Notes under the pieces: generated by a model
What the model saw: the letters and a program-made list of their open reading frames with translations, nothing else
What the model was told of the DNA's origin: nothing
Databases searched by the model: none
Part shown: piece after piece, positions 1-5,170 of the stretch
How the letters are laid out: every line of letters starts with the position of its first letter
Numbering within the stretch: position 1 is the first letter of the stretch
Source: Bacteroidales bacterium
GTDB lineage: Bacteria; Bacteroidota; Bacteroidia; Bacteroidales; F082
Length of the DNA: 5,170 nucleotides
Assembly (NCBI GenBank): GCA_020853175.1
Contig: JADYZK010000265.1
Span: 1-5,170, forward strand
Reading direction: 5' to 3'
Position numbers and translations under genes: made by a program

Positions 1-1117
1 GATAGAGTTCAACAGCCAGTGTTTGCGCCAGATATTCTGCTGCCGGAACCTGTGGCAAAAACCTTTTGGCATCCACAAAAATGGCATGGCCACCAAAAGG
101 ATACTGCACCGGAATACCGGCATCTTTGAGCAATCGTCCTAAAAAGGCAACTTGACCGATGCGTGTTTCAAGATAATCGAACTCCGTTCCTTCGTACAAA
201 CCTTGAGCTAAGGCGTTCATATCGCGGCCCGACATGCCTCCATAGGTGATAAAGCCTTCGAACATAATGTTGAAAACACTGGCTTTTTTGAAGAGTGATT
301 CTTCCCTGAAACCAATAAAACCACCCATGTTCACGATAGCATCTTTTTTGCTGCTCATCGTCATGGCATCGCCGTAGGAGAACATTTCGCGAACAATTTC
401 CCGAATGGATTTATCAGCATAACCGGCTTCACGAATTTTGATGAAGTAGGCATTCTCAGCAAAACGGGCAGAGTCGAAAACTACTTTAACACCATATTTT
501 TTGGAGAGTTGGGCCACCGCACGGATGTTTTGCATCGAAACCGGTTGTCCGCCCGAGGTGTTACAGGTGATGGTGACAATCACCATTGGAATCATCTCGG
601 CAGAATGGCTTTGATAAACTTTTTCGAGTTTTTTAAGGTCAATATTTCCTTTGAAAGGATGATCGAGCGTGGTATCATAGGCTTCGTCAATTGTGCAGTC
701 TATGGCTTCGGCGTTTCTAAACTCGATGTGACCTTTAGTGGTATCAAAATGGGCGTTGCCCGGCACCACATCACCTTTTTTTATCATGGCCGAAAACAAC
801 ACGTTTTCTGCGGCGCGGCCCTGATGGGTAGGCAAAAAATAATTGAAACCGGTGATGTCGGTTATGGCATCTTTCAGTTTGTAATAACTCGATGCTCCGG
901 CATAACTTTCGTCGCCCAGCATCATTTCCGACCATTGGCGGTCGCTCATGGCACCCGTGCCCGAGTCGGTGAGCAAATCAACAAACACCTGCTCGCTGCG
1001 CAGGTTAAACAGGTTATAGTGGGCTTCTTTAATATATTGTTCGCGTTCAGAACGTGTGGTGCGACGCAGCGGTTCGACCATTTTTATTTTATACGATTCA
1101 GCAAATGGTAATTCCAT
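1..1117 (-). CDS. tnaA: Tryptophanase (L-tryptophan indole-lyase), N-terminal 372 codons, C-terminus outside window
   Basis: PLP-dependent beta-eliminating lyase of the cytoplasm that splits L-tryptophan into indole, pyruvate and ammonia. The reading frame is open from the ATG at 1117 to the window edge. Visible family motifs are LLTDSGTGAMS (48-58), GDESYAGASSYY (68-79, with the cofactor-side Tyr72), PTHQGRAAEN (96-105, Arg101 at the phosphate site), Asn186 in CNTSGGQP, DSARFAENAYF (215-225, Asp215 and Arg218) and SSKKDA (255-260), where Lys258 should be the Schiff-base lysine. The close relative tyrosine phenol-lyase is the main alternative. FDTTKGH (124-130), with Asp125 where that enzyme has Thr, and the SARFAENAYF motif favour tryptophanase, although other stretches such as MSDRQW resemble the phenol-lyase. 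The substrate-specific C-terminal residues are not in the window. Relatives have about 455-470 residues, so roughly 90 are missing. The start is supported by the N-terminal alignment (IKMVEPLRRTTR); only a weak purine-rich stretch precedes it. Confidence 0.93.
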   Translation of the reverse strand, partial: MELPFAESYKIKMVEPLRRTTRSEREQYIKEAHYNLFNLRSEQVFVDLLTDSGTGAMSDRQWSEMMLGDESYAGASSYYKLKDAITDITGFNYFLPTHQGRAAENVLFSAMIKKGDVVPGNAHFDTTKGHIEFRNAEAIDCTIDEAYDTTLDHPFKGNIDLKKLEKVYQSHSAEMIPMVIVTITCNTSGGQPVSMQNIRAVAQLSKKYGVKVVFDSARFAENAYFIKIREAGYADKSIREIVREMFSYGDAMTMSSKKDAIVNMGGFIGFREESLFKKASVFNIMFEGFITYGGMSGRDMNALAQGLYEGTEFDYLETRIGQVAFLGRLLKDAGIPVQYPFGGHAIFVDAKRFLPQVPAAEYLAQTLAVELY

Positions 1118-1192
1118 GTCTTTTTTCTTTGATTTAATAAAAAACTTGATTGATAAGGCTTTAAATAAGCCAAAAAGGATGAAAAAAAGGAA

Positions 1193-1258
1193 TTACGAAA
1201 ACCTGTCGCGTTCTTTGATGTTTAAAAATGTCAGCTTTATGGAGGGCTGATAAGTCAT
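1193..1258 (-). other. Possible 21-residue leader ORF in the tnaA 5' UTR
   Basis: An ATG at 1258, about 19 nt after the predicted tnaA transcription start, opens a frame of 21 codons that ends in TAA at 1195-1193, 75 nt before the tnaA ATG. The predicted peptide begins MTYQPSIKLTF and ends RDRFS. In Enterobacteria tnaA is preceded by the leader peptide gene tnaC, which senses tryptophan through ribosome stalling. This ORF sits in the same place but has no tryptophan codon and no recognisable tnaC motif. A 21-codon ORF in AT-rich DNA can occur by chance, so this is only a candidate. Confidence 0.15.
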
Positions 1259-1282
1259 AACAGGTATTTTTTGAATAGGATA

Positions 1283-1314
1283 CAAAACTACTGCAAACGT
1301 TTGAGAAAAGCAAA
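1283..1314 (-). promoter_or_regulatory. Bacteroidota-type promoter for tnaA
   Basis: Read on the minus strand, TTTG (1314-1311) is followed after exactly 20 nt by TAGTTTTG (1290-1283). This is a full match to the Bacteroidota primary sigma consensus, a -33 TTTG and a -7 TAnnTTTG with 19-21 nt between them. Transcription would start near 1277, giving tnaA an untranslated leader of about 160 nt. The site is inferred from sequence alone. Confidence 0.65.
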
Positions 1315-1332
1315 TCGCGAGGAGTGATTTTG
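1300..1332 (+). promoter_or_regulatory. Possible promoter for the DtxR-family regulator
   Basis: TTTG at 1300-1303 is followed after 21 nt by TGATTTTG at 1325-1332, one mismatch from the Bacteroidota -7 element TAnnTTTG. Transcription would start near 1338, leaving a leader of about 145 nt before the ATG at 1485. It overlaps the divergent tnaA promoter, so the two could interfere with each other. A rival candidate is TAACTTTT (1459-1466) or TAATTTTA (1466-1473) close to the ATG, each with one mismatch and without a well-spaced -33 element. Confidence 0.3.
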
Positions 1333-1353
1333 CTTCTCTATAATTAATGAAAT

Positions 1354-1368
1354 ACTTTTAATAAAAGT
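1354..1368. promoter_or_regulatory. 15-bp perfect palindrome, candidate operator
   Basis: ACTTTTA-A-TAAAAGT is a perfect inverted repeat with 7-bp arms around one central base. It lies upstream of the DtxR-family gene and just downstream of the possible plus-strand promoter, a position suited to repression. Proteins of the DtxR/MntR family bind inverted repeats as dimers and often regulate themselves. The sequence does not match the published DtxR or Bacillus MntR boxes as I recall them, so the link to this regulator is inference. Confidence 0.3.
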
Positions 1369-1460
1369 GGATTGAATCATCATCCTCTTGTGATAAAAAA
1401 ATTCATTCCGATAAAACAAATTTCAACTGTTGTTGTTTAATAATTTTTTAAGCTCACTTA

Positions 1461-1475
1461 ACTTTTAATTTTAGT
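1461..1475. promoter_or_regulatory. Degenerate second copy of the palindrome, next to the regulator start
   Basis: ACTTTTAATTTTAGT matches the palindrome at 1354-1368 at 12 of 15 positions, sharing the first nine bases and the final AGT. It ends 9 nt before the ATG of the DtxR-family gene and overlaps a possible -7 element, where a bound repressor would block transcription or ribosome entry. T-rich words recur by chance in this AT-rich spacer, so confidence is low. Confidence 0.2.
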
Positions 1476-1484
1476 CGAACAATT

Positions 1485-2144
1485 ATGTCTGTATCCACTG
1501 AAAATTTCATCAAGGCCATTTACCTGCAAAACCAGCGTGAAGGAACCGACGTTAAACCAGGTACATTGGCCAAAATGCTTCGCATCACCAACGCAGCATC
1601 CACGGATATGGCCCGCAGTCTTGCTGCGAAAAACCTAATCGTTTACACGAAGTATAAACCTCTGTCATTGACTCCGGAAGGCCAATTGCTGGCCATGAAT
1701 GTGCTGAGGAAACATAGGCTTTGGGAAACGTTTCTGCATCAAACTCTTCAACTGTCGTTGCATGAAATTCATCGGGAAGCCGAGATGCTTGAGCATTTTA
1801 CTTCAGATTTTCTATCTGAAAAAATAGATTGTTTTTTAGGCTATCCGGCCACCGATCCGCATGGTGATCCCATTCCTACTGCCGACGGACAGGCCCGAAA
1901 CGACGCTCAAAGTATCGCCCTTTCAACTGCTGATGCAGGCAAAATTTACACCATCGTTCGGCTGTTCAGCTCCGATGCCGACTTTTTCGATTTCTGCGCT
2001 GCCAACCACATTGCGCTCAACAGCGAGATCAAATTAGAACGACATTTTGAACATCAAAAAATGAGTGAAATCAGCATTAAAGGTCAGCATTTGGTATTAA
2101 ATGAAACATTTACAAAAGTGATATATGTACAAACAAAATCATAA
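1485..2144 (+). CDS. DtxR/MntR-family metal-dependent transcriptional regulator
   Basis: Cytoplasmic metal-sensing repressor, 219 residues. A winged helix-turn-helix occupies about 1-65 (ENFIKAIYLQ at 6-15; KPGTLAKMLRITNAASTDMARSL at 24-46 forms the HTH; wing at 54-66). The metal-binding and dimerisation domain covers about 67-135, with RKHRLWE (75-81) and EIHREAEMLEHF (94-105), and ends in the characteristic HGDPIP (126-131). A FeoA/SH3-like domain covers about 144-217. Likely ligands are His77, Glu81, His96, Glu100, Glu103 and His104. Glu100 stands where DtxR has Cys102 and MntR has Glu99, which points to the MntR side. However, MntR Asp8 and Glu11 align with Asn7 and Lys10, so the bound metal (Mn or Fe) cannot be assigned. 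The three-domain length fits Bacteroidota relatives, often named mntR or ideR. The gene ends 4 nt before the TonB receptor start, implying co-transcription and control of that importer. No Shine-Dalgarno is seen. Confidence 0.9.
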   Translation: MSVSTENFIKAIYLQNQREGTDVKPGTLAKMLRITNAASTDMARSLAAKNLIVYTKYKPLSLTPEGQLLAMNVLRKHRLWETFLHQTLQLSLHEIHREAEMLEHFTSDFLSEKIDCFLGYPATDPHGDPIPTADGQARNDAQSIALSTADAGKIYTIVRLFSSDADFFDFCAANHIALNSEIKLERHFEHQKMSEISIKGQHLVLNETFTKVIYVQTKS

Positions 2145-2148
2145 TTCA

Positions 2149-3093
2149 ATGAGAAAAAACCTTTTACTTTTTATTGCAATGGCTTTTTTTGCCGTGCATC
2201 TTTCTGCTCAAAAAAGCGATGCCAATGTGTTTGGCGATGTTCAATCCGATGGCGAACACGTTCCTTTTGCCAATGTGTTTGTTAAAGGCACCAATATTGG
2301 CACCACCACCGACCAAACTGGCCACTATATGTTGGTGAATCTGCCGGGTGGAAAGCATGTGTTAGTGGCCAATTTTGTAGGGTATAAAAACCACGAAGTG
2401 GAGATTGAAGTAGTGGCAGGAAAATCCATAGAGGTAAATTTTGAAATCAAGGCGGAGGTAATGCGATTAGACGAGGTGGTGGTTACCGGAACCAAAACCT
2501 TTCAGCGGCAAACCGAGGCACCGGTGATCGTAAACGTTCTCGACAGTAAAACCATCAAAGCGGTTCAGGCTTGTAATATTTCCGAAGGTTTGCGATTTCA
2601 ACCCGGCTTAAGGGTCGAAACCGATTGCCAAACTTGTAATTATACCCAACTCAGGATGAATGGTTTAGGAGGCGGATATTCACAAATTCTGATCAACGGC
2701 AGACCTATTTTCAGTCCTCTGATCGGATTGTATGGCATGGAACAAATTCCCGCCAATATGGTTGATCGCATTGAGGTGGTGCGCGGCGGCGGATCGGCGC
2801 TTTACGGTTCCAGTGCCATTGGCGGAACGGTGAACGTGATTACACAAATGCCAAAAAACAACACTTACGATTTGAGTTTTACCTCACACAGCATCAACGG
2901 CGAAGCCATGGACAACGTGCTCAATGGCAACATCAGCGTGGTAAGTCCGAAACGAAATGCAGGTGCCGTTATTTTTGTAAACAATAGAAATCGTGAGGCT
3001 TATGATCATGTAGGTGTTACACTTTTACCTGATGGCAGTAAAAAAACGGAAAAAGACAATTTCTCAGAATTGCCGCAACTAAAAAACAATTAG
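2149..3093 (+). CDS. N-terminal fragment of the TonB receptor: signal peptide, regulatory-like domain and plug
   Basis: This 314-residue open frame stops at the premature TAG. Residues 1-20 form a signal peptide (MRKNLLLFIAMAFFAVHLSA, cleavage likely before Gln21). Residues about 26-103 are a carboxypeptidase-regulatory-like beta-sandwich (PFANVFVKGTNIGTTTDQTGHY; FVGY at 76-79). LDEVVVTG (107-114) resembles the TonB-box/SusC-like linker. The plug spans about 120-233, with QPGLRVETDCQTC, QLRMNGLGGGYSQILINGRP and the conserved RIEVVRGGGSALYGSSAIGG (207-226). The plug contains Cys142, Cys160 and Cys163, with a CxxC pair, a feature I recall in a subgroup of Bacteroidota receptors. Only the first barrel strands (about 234-314) precede the stop, so the fragment alone cannot make a working receptor. 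Confidence 0.75.
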   Translation: MRKNLLLFIAMAFFAVHLSAQKSDANVFGDVQSDGEHVPFANVFVKGTNIGTTTDQTGHYMLVNLPGGKHVLVANFVGYKNHEVEIEVVAGKSIEVNFEIKAEVMRLDEVVVTGTKTFQRQTEAPVIVNVLDSKTIKAVQACNISEGLRFQPGLRVETDCQTCNYTQLRMNGLGGGYSQILINGRPIFSPLIGLYGMEQIPANMVDRIEVVRGGGSALYGSSAIGGTVNVITQMPKNNTYDLSFTSHSINGEAMDNVLNGNISVVSPKRNAGAVIFVNNRNREAYDHVGVTLLPDGSKKTEKDNFSELPQLKNN

Positions 3094-4533
3094 TTTGGTG
3101 CCAACCTGTTTTACAAACCCAACCTCAACCAAAAAATTGAAATTAATTTTACAAGCCTTTATGAATACCGCTATGGCGGCGAAATGATAGATAAAGAGGC
3201 ACATTTGGCACAACAATCAGAAGAACGCCTACACAATATCCTGATGGGAGGCGTTGATTACCAAATCAATTTTAACGACAACCAAAGCTCATTCATTGCC
3301 TATGTTGCCGGCCAACAGACCGATCGCGACCATTACACCGGCTTGTTTCCCGTGAGGGACGAGTATGAAACAGAAGAAGGTTTTGAGGCCGCCTTATACG
3401 AACATCTCAGCAATCCTCCGTATGGAAAAACATCGAACACTACCATGCAAGGCGGAGTAAACATGAACCACCGCTTCAACAGTTTTGTGGGCGGAACCAA
3501 TGTAGTTACTGCCGGTGTAGAATACCTTTTTGATGAAGTGCTCGACTCCATTCCGCAATACAATTACGGTATTGATCAGCAAACCAAAAACTTTGCAGGA
3601 TTCTTACAAAGCGATTGGCAAATCAACCCCTCTTTTACCCTTTTGACGGGAGTGCGGGCCGACAAGCACAACCTTGTTGACCATACGGTGTTCAGCCCTA
3701 GAGTTTCATTGTTGTACCGCTTGAAGAGCTACACCCAGTTTCGATTGACTTGGGGAACAGGTTTTCGTGCTCCGCAAGCTTTTGATACCGATATGCATCT
3801 CGCTTTTTCCGGTGGCGGCATCTCACGCATAACGCTCGATCCCAACCTTAAAGAAGAAAGGTCTAACAGCATCAGCGGCTCTATCAACTTTGATCAGCCC
3901 AAAGAACACTATATTTTAGGTTTTACCCTCGAAGGTTTCTACACCCGTTTGGATGATGCCTTTTACCTTCAGCCGATCGGTGCCGATGATTTGGGCGAAC
4001 GTTATGAAAAAAGAAACGGACAAGGCGCAACAGTTCAAGGGTTTACTTTTGAGGTGCGCGCCAACTACGACAAAAAAATTCAACTCGAAGCCGGCATCAC
4101 CCTGCAAAAAAGTCAGCACGATGAAGCTATTTTTCACCTGGATTCCATTGCTGGAAGCAAAAAAGAGTTTTTACGCAGCCCCAACCAATATGGTTATACC
4201 GTTTTAACGCTTAACCCCACCAAAAACTTCAATGCCTCTATCAATGGTGTGTTCACCGGACCGATGCTGATGGCCAAGTTTTCACCCGATGAAAGCCTCG
4301 AAGCGAGCGAATATCGCAACTCCCCGTCCTTTGCCGAGTTTGGCATCAAGTTGGGCTATACCTTTCCAATCCCTTCTGTGGATACTGGCCTTGAACTCTA
4401 TGGCGGCATCAAAAACATCACCAATATTTATCAAGATGATTTTGACAACTACCGCAACCGCGACAGCAATTACATTTACGGCCCGGGTTTGCCCCGCACA
4501 TTTTTTATTGGTATTAGGTTAAAATCATTGTAA
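3094..4533 (+). CDS. C-terminal beta-barrel fragment of the TonB receptor
   Basis: The 479 codons after the TAG encode most of the 22-strand outer-membrane barrel in the same frame as the upstream part. Typical features are alternating amphipathic strands (FNASINGVFTGPMLM; YGGIKNITNIYQDDF), the receptor motif TWGTGFRAPQAFDTD (GFRAPQ begins near residue 538 of the joined protein), LKEERSNSISGSINFD, and the end GPGLPRTFFIGIRLKSL, which resembles the C-terminal strand recognised by the BAM complex. The first ATG in this stretch is at 3184, but it has no ribosome-binding site, signal peptide or plug. It is therefore not a plausible independent gene, and starting there would drop barrel sequence encoded at 3094-3183 (FGANLFYKPNLNQKIEINF). 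Confidence 0.7.
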   Translation, partial: FGANLFYKPNLNQKIEINFTSLYEYRYGGEMIDKEAHLAQQSEERLHNILMGGVDYQINFNDNQSSFIAYVAGQQTDRDHYTGLFPVRDEYETEEGFEAALYEHLSNPPYGKTSNTTMQGGVNMNHRFNSFVGGTNVVTAGVEYLFDEVLDSIPQYNYGIDQQTKNFAGFLQSDWQINPSFTLLTGVRADKHNLVDHTVFSPRVSLLYRLKSYTQFRLTWGTGFRAPQAFDTDMHLAFSGGGISRITLDPNLKEERSNSISGSINFDQPKEHYILGFTLEGFYTRLDDAFYLQPIGADDLGERYEKRNGQGATVQGFTFEVRANYDKKIQLEAGITLQKSQHDEAIFHLDSIAGSKKEFLRSPNQYGYTVLTLNPTKNFNASINGVFTGPMLMAKFSPDESLEASEYRNSPSFAEFGIKLGYTFPIPSVDTGLELYGGIKNITNIYQDDFDNYRNRDSNYIYGPGLPRTFFIGIRLKSL

Positions 4534-4641
4534 ATATTTTTTATTCTTTGAGGATAACGTATTGGTATCATTCCACTTAACAAAGTAAAAGCACGACTGA
4601 AAATATCTTCCATTCCAATCGCGCTTATGATTTATTTGTAA

Positions 4642-4673
4642 TTGGCCAAAAGGATTCGATTTTATTAATTTTG
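4642..4673 (+). promoter_or_regulatory. Bacteroidota-type promoter for the RNase H gene, near-leaderless
   Basis: TTG (4642-4644) is followed after 21 nt by TAATTTTG (4666-4673), a full match to the TAnnTTTG -7 element. The ATG begins only 4 nt after the element, so transcription would start at or next to the start codon. The resulting mRNA would be leaderless or nearly so, which fits the lack of a Shine-Dalgarno. The -33 element lies inside the 8-bp palindrome TTGGCCAA (4642-4649). The promoter suggests that the RNase H gene is not dependent on the receptor operon. Confidence 0.55.
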
Positions 4674-4677
4674 CACC

Positions 4678-5170
4678 ATGGCAAAAAATAAATTTTACGT
4701 TGTATGGAATGGCCGCCGAACGGGTGTTTTCAACAGTTGGGCAGCTTGCCAGGAGCAAATTTTCGAATACACAGCTGCCCGCTACAAGTCGTTTCCCGAC
4801 CGCCACACCGCTGAACTAGCCTTTCGGTCAGGTCCTCCTGCACCATCGCCAAAAAGCACCACTAAAAGTGCTCAGCCCATGGCCGAAAACAGACCGTTGG
4901 AAGAGGCCTTGGCTGTTGATGCCGCTTGTTCGGGCAATCCGGGCGATATGGAATACCGCGGTGTGTTGAGCCCAAGCGGTGTAGAGGTTTTCAGGAGCAA
5001 GGTGTACAAAATGGGCACCAATAATGTGGGCGAATTTTTGGCTATCGTTCACGGATTGGCTTGGCTCAAACAACAAAACAGCTCGATGACTATTTACAGC
5101 GATTCGGAAAATGCCATGAAATGGGTAAAAGGCGGCAAAGCGCGCACAAAACTGGTAGCAACGGCACAAA
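4678..5170 (+). CDS. rnhA: Ribonuclease H with N-terminal viroplasmin-like domain, C-terminus outside window
   Basis: Cytoplasmic endonuclease that cuts the RNA strand of RNA-DNA hybrids, as in primer and R-loop removal. The 164 codons present show two domains. Residues 1-50 are a caulimovirus-viroplasmin/RNase H1 hybrid-binding-like domain (KFYVVWNGRRTGVFNSW at 5-21, KSFPDRHTAELAF at 37-49). A Pro/Ser/Lys-rich linker spans about 51-75. The RNase H fold begins near 78, with AVDAACSGNPG (79-89), NNVGEFLAIVHGL (115-127) and IYSDSENAMKWV (139-150). Asp81, Glu119 and Asp142 match the first three catalytic acidic residues of the DEDD set; the fourth, about 60 residues further on in relatives, lies outside the window. 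The ATG at 4678 is chosen because the viroplasmin motif begins directly after it. This two-domain form is common in Bacteroidota. The gene starts 144 nt after the receptor, with its own promoter and no obvious terminator in between. Confidence 0.92.
   Translation, partial: MAKNKFYVVWNGRRTGVFNSWAACQEQIFEYTAARYKSFPDRHTAELAFRSGPPAPSPKSTTKSAQPMAENRPLEEALAVDAACSGNPGDMEYRGVLSPSGVEVFRSKVYKMGTNNVGEFLAIVHGLAWLKQQNSSMTIYSDSENAMKWVKGGKARTKLVATAQ

Larger units (their letters stand above)
1118..1484. other. Divergent AT-rich intergenic region between tnaA and the DtxR-family regulator
   Basis: This 367-bp spacer separates two divergently transcribed genes and is clearly more AT-rich than the coding DNA on either side. 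It contains the tnaA promoter, a possible overlapping plus-strand promoter, two related palindrome-like sites and the tnaA leader. A small hairpin, GGCTT-TAAAT-AAGCC at 1157-1171, lies within the leader and has no T-tract after it, so it is not a convincing terminator. I see no other protein gene, tRNA or known riboswitch in this stretch. Confidence 0.7.
2149..4533 (+). pseudogene. TonB-dependent outer-membrane receptor interrupted by one in-frame TAG
   Basis: Taken as one gene this is 795 codons including the final TAA, a normal size for a Bacteroidota TonB-dependent receptor of the FepA/BtuB-like type. Such proteins import metal chelates, haem, cobalamin or other ligands across the outer membrane using energy from TonB-ExbBD. 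The only defect is TAG at 3091-3093 (codon 315). The frame and homology continue on both sides without a shift: LPQLKNN, then stop, then FGANLFYKP. TCG (Ser) to TAG is one plausible single-base origin. The gene follows a DtxR/MntR-type regulator by 4 nt, suggesting a metal-related substrate, but nothing visible identifies the ligand. The absence of other lesions means the mutation is recent or is a sequencing error; readthrough is possible but less likely. ATG 2149 is preferred over ATG 2125 because it gives a classic signal peptide and no overlap with the regulator. Confidence 0.8.

Noticed and set aside
509..1111. Plus-strand 200-codon open frame opposite tnaA
   Set aside because: It is antisense to strongly conserved tryptophanase motifs on the minus strand and has no recognisable protein features.
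1157..1171. GGCTT-TAAAT-AAGCC hairpin as a terminator or attenuator
   Set aside because: The stem is only 5 bp with no T-tract on either strand, so it is too weak to call.
1056..1250. Plus-strand 64-codon open frame across the tnaA start and its leader
   Set aside because: It overlaps the tnaA N-terminus in antisense and extends into low-complexity AT-rich DNA; no ribosome-binding site or known motif.
2125..2148. Earlier receptor start at ATG 2125
   Set aside because: It would overlap the regulator by 20 nt and add MYKQNHNS before a signal peptide that starts properly at ATG 2149.
3184..4533. Separate gene starting at ATG 3184
   Set aside because: It has the same frame as the upstream receptor, lacks signal peptide and plug, and would discard barrel sequence at 3094-3183 that reads as receptor. 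It is the remainder of the interrupted gene.
4534..4641. Terminator after the receptor gene
   Set aside because: There are T-rich runs and a loose ATTGGTAT/ATTCCAAT pair (4561-4568 and 4612-4619) but no compact GC-rich stem followed by a T-tract.
4525..5169. Minus-strand open frames (4525-4806 and 4828-5169)
   Set aside because: They lie opposite the RNase H reading frame, whose domain and catalytic motifs are clear on the plus strand.
1..5170. Mobile element, CRISPR array, tRNA/rRNA gene or an entirely new multi-gene system
   Set aside because: No transposase, long terminal inverted repeats, regularly spaced repeats or RNA-gene signatures were seen; all four protein genes belong to known families.

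Overview
The window looks like chromosomal DNA of a Bacteroidota (Bacteroidetes) bacterium. The evidence is the -33 TTTG / -7 TAnnTTTG type promoters, the lack of Shine-Dalgarno sequences, a TonB-dependent receptor with an N-terminal carboxypeptidase-regulatory-like domain, and an RNase H with an N-terminal viroplasmin-like domain. Coding DNA has moderate GC and the spacers are AT-rich. No RNA gene, mobile element or CRISPR array was seen.

Layout: (1) 1-1117, minus strand: the N-terminal 372 codons of a tryptophanase (tnaA), with the C-terminus outside the window. (2) 1118-1484: a 367-bp AT-rich divergent spacer. It holds a good tnaA promoter on the minus strand, a possible overlapping promoter on the plus strand, a 15-bp palindrome with a degenerate second copy just before the regulator, and a short possible leader ORF in the tnaA 5' UTR. 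(3) 1485-2144, plus: a DtxR/MntR-family metal-dependent repressor. (4) 2149-4533, plus: a TonB-dependent outer-membrane receptor that starts 4 nt after the repressor and is interrupted by one in-frame TAG at codon 315. (5) 4678-5170, plus: the start of a ribonuclease H gene with a near-leaderless promoter; its C-terminus is outside the window.

The repressor and receptor look like a two-gene metal-homeostasis unit: a metal-sensing regulator transcribed together with an outer-membrane importer, probably for a metal chelate. The receptor reads in one frame on both sides of the TAG, so the lesion is a single substitution (recent pseudogene, sequencing error or, less likely, readthrough), not a frameshift. 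Tryptophanase (tryptophan to indole, pyruvate and ammonia) and RNase H (RNA-DNA hybrid removal) are separate functions that flank this unit.

I found no clear evidence of a new biological system. The points most worth checking are the interrupted receptor, the altered metal-ligand set of the repressor, the paired palindromes in the divergent spacer, and the short ORF at the start of the tnaA leader.
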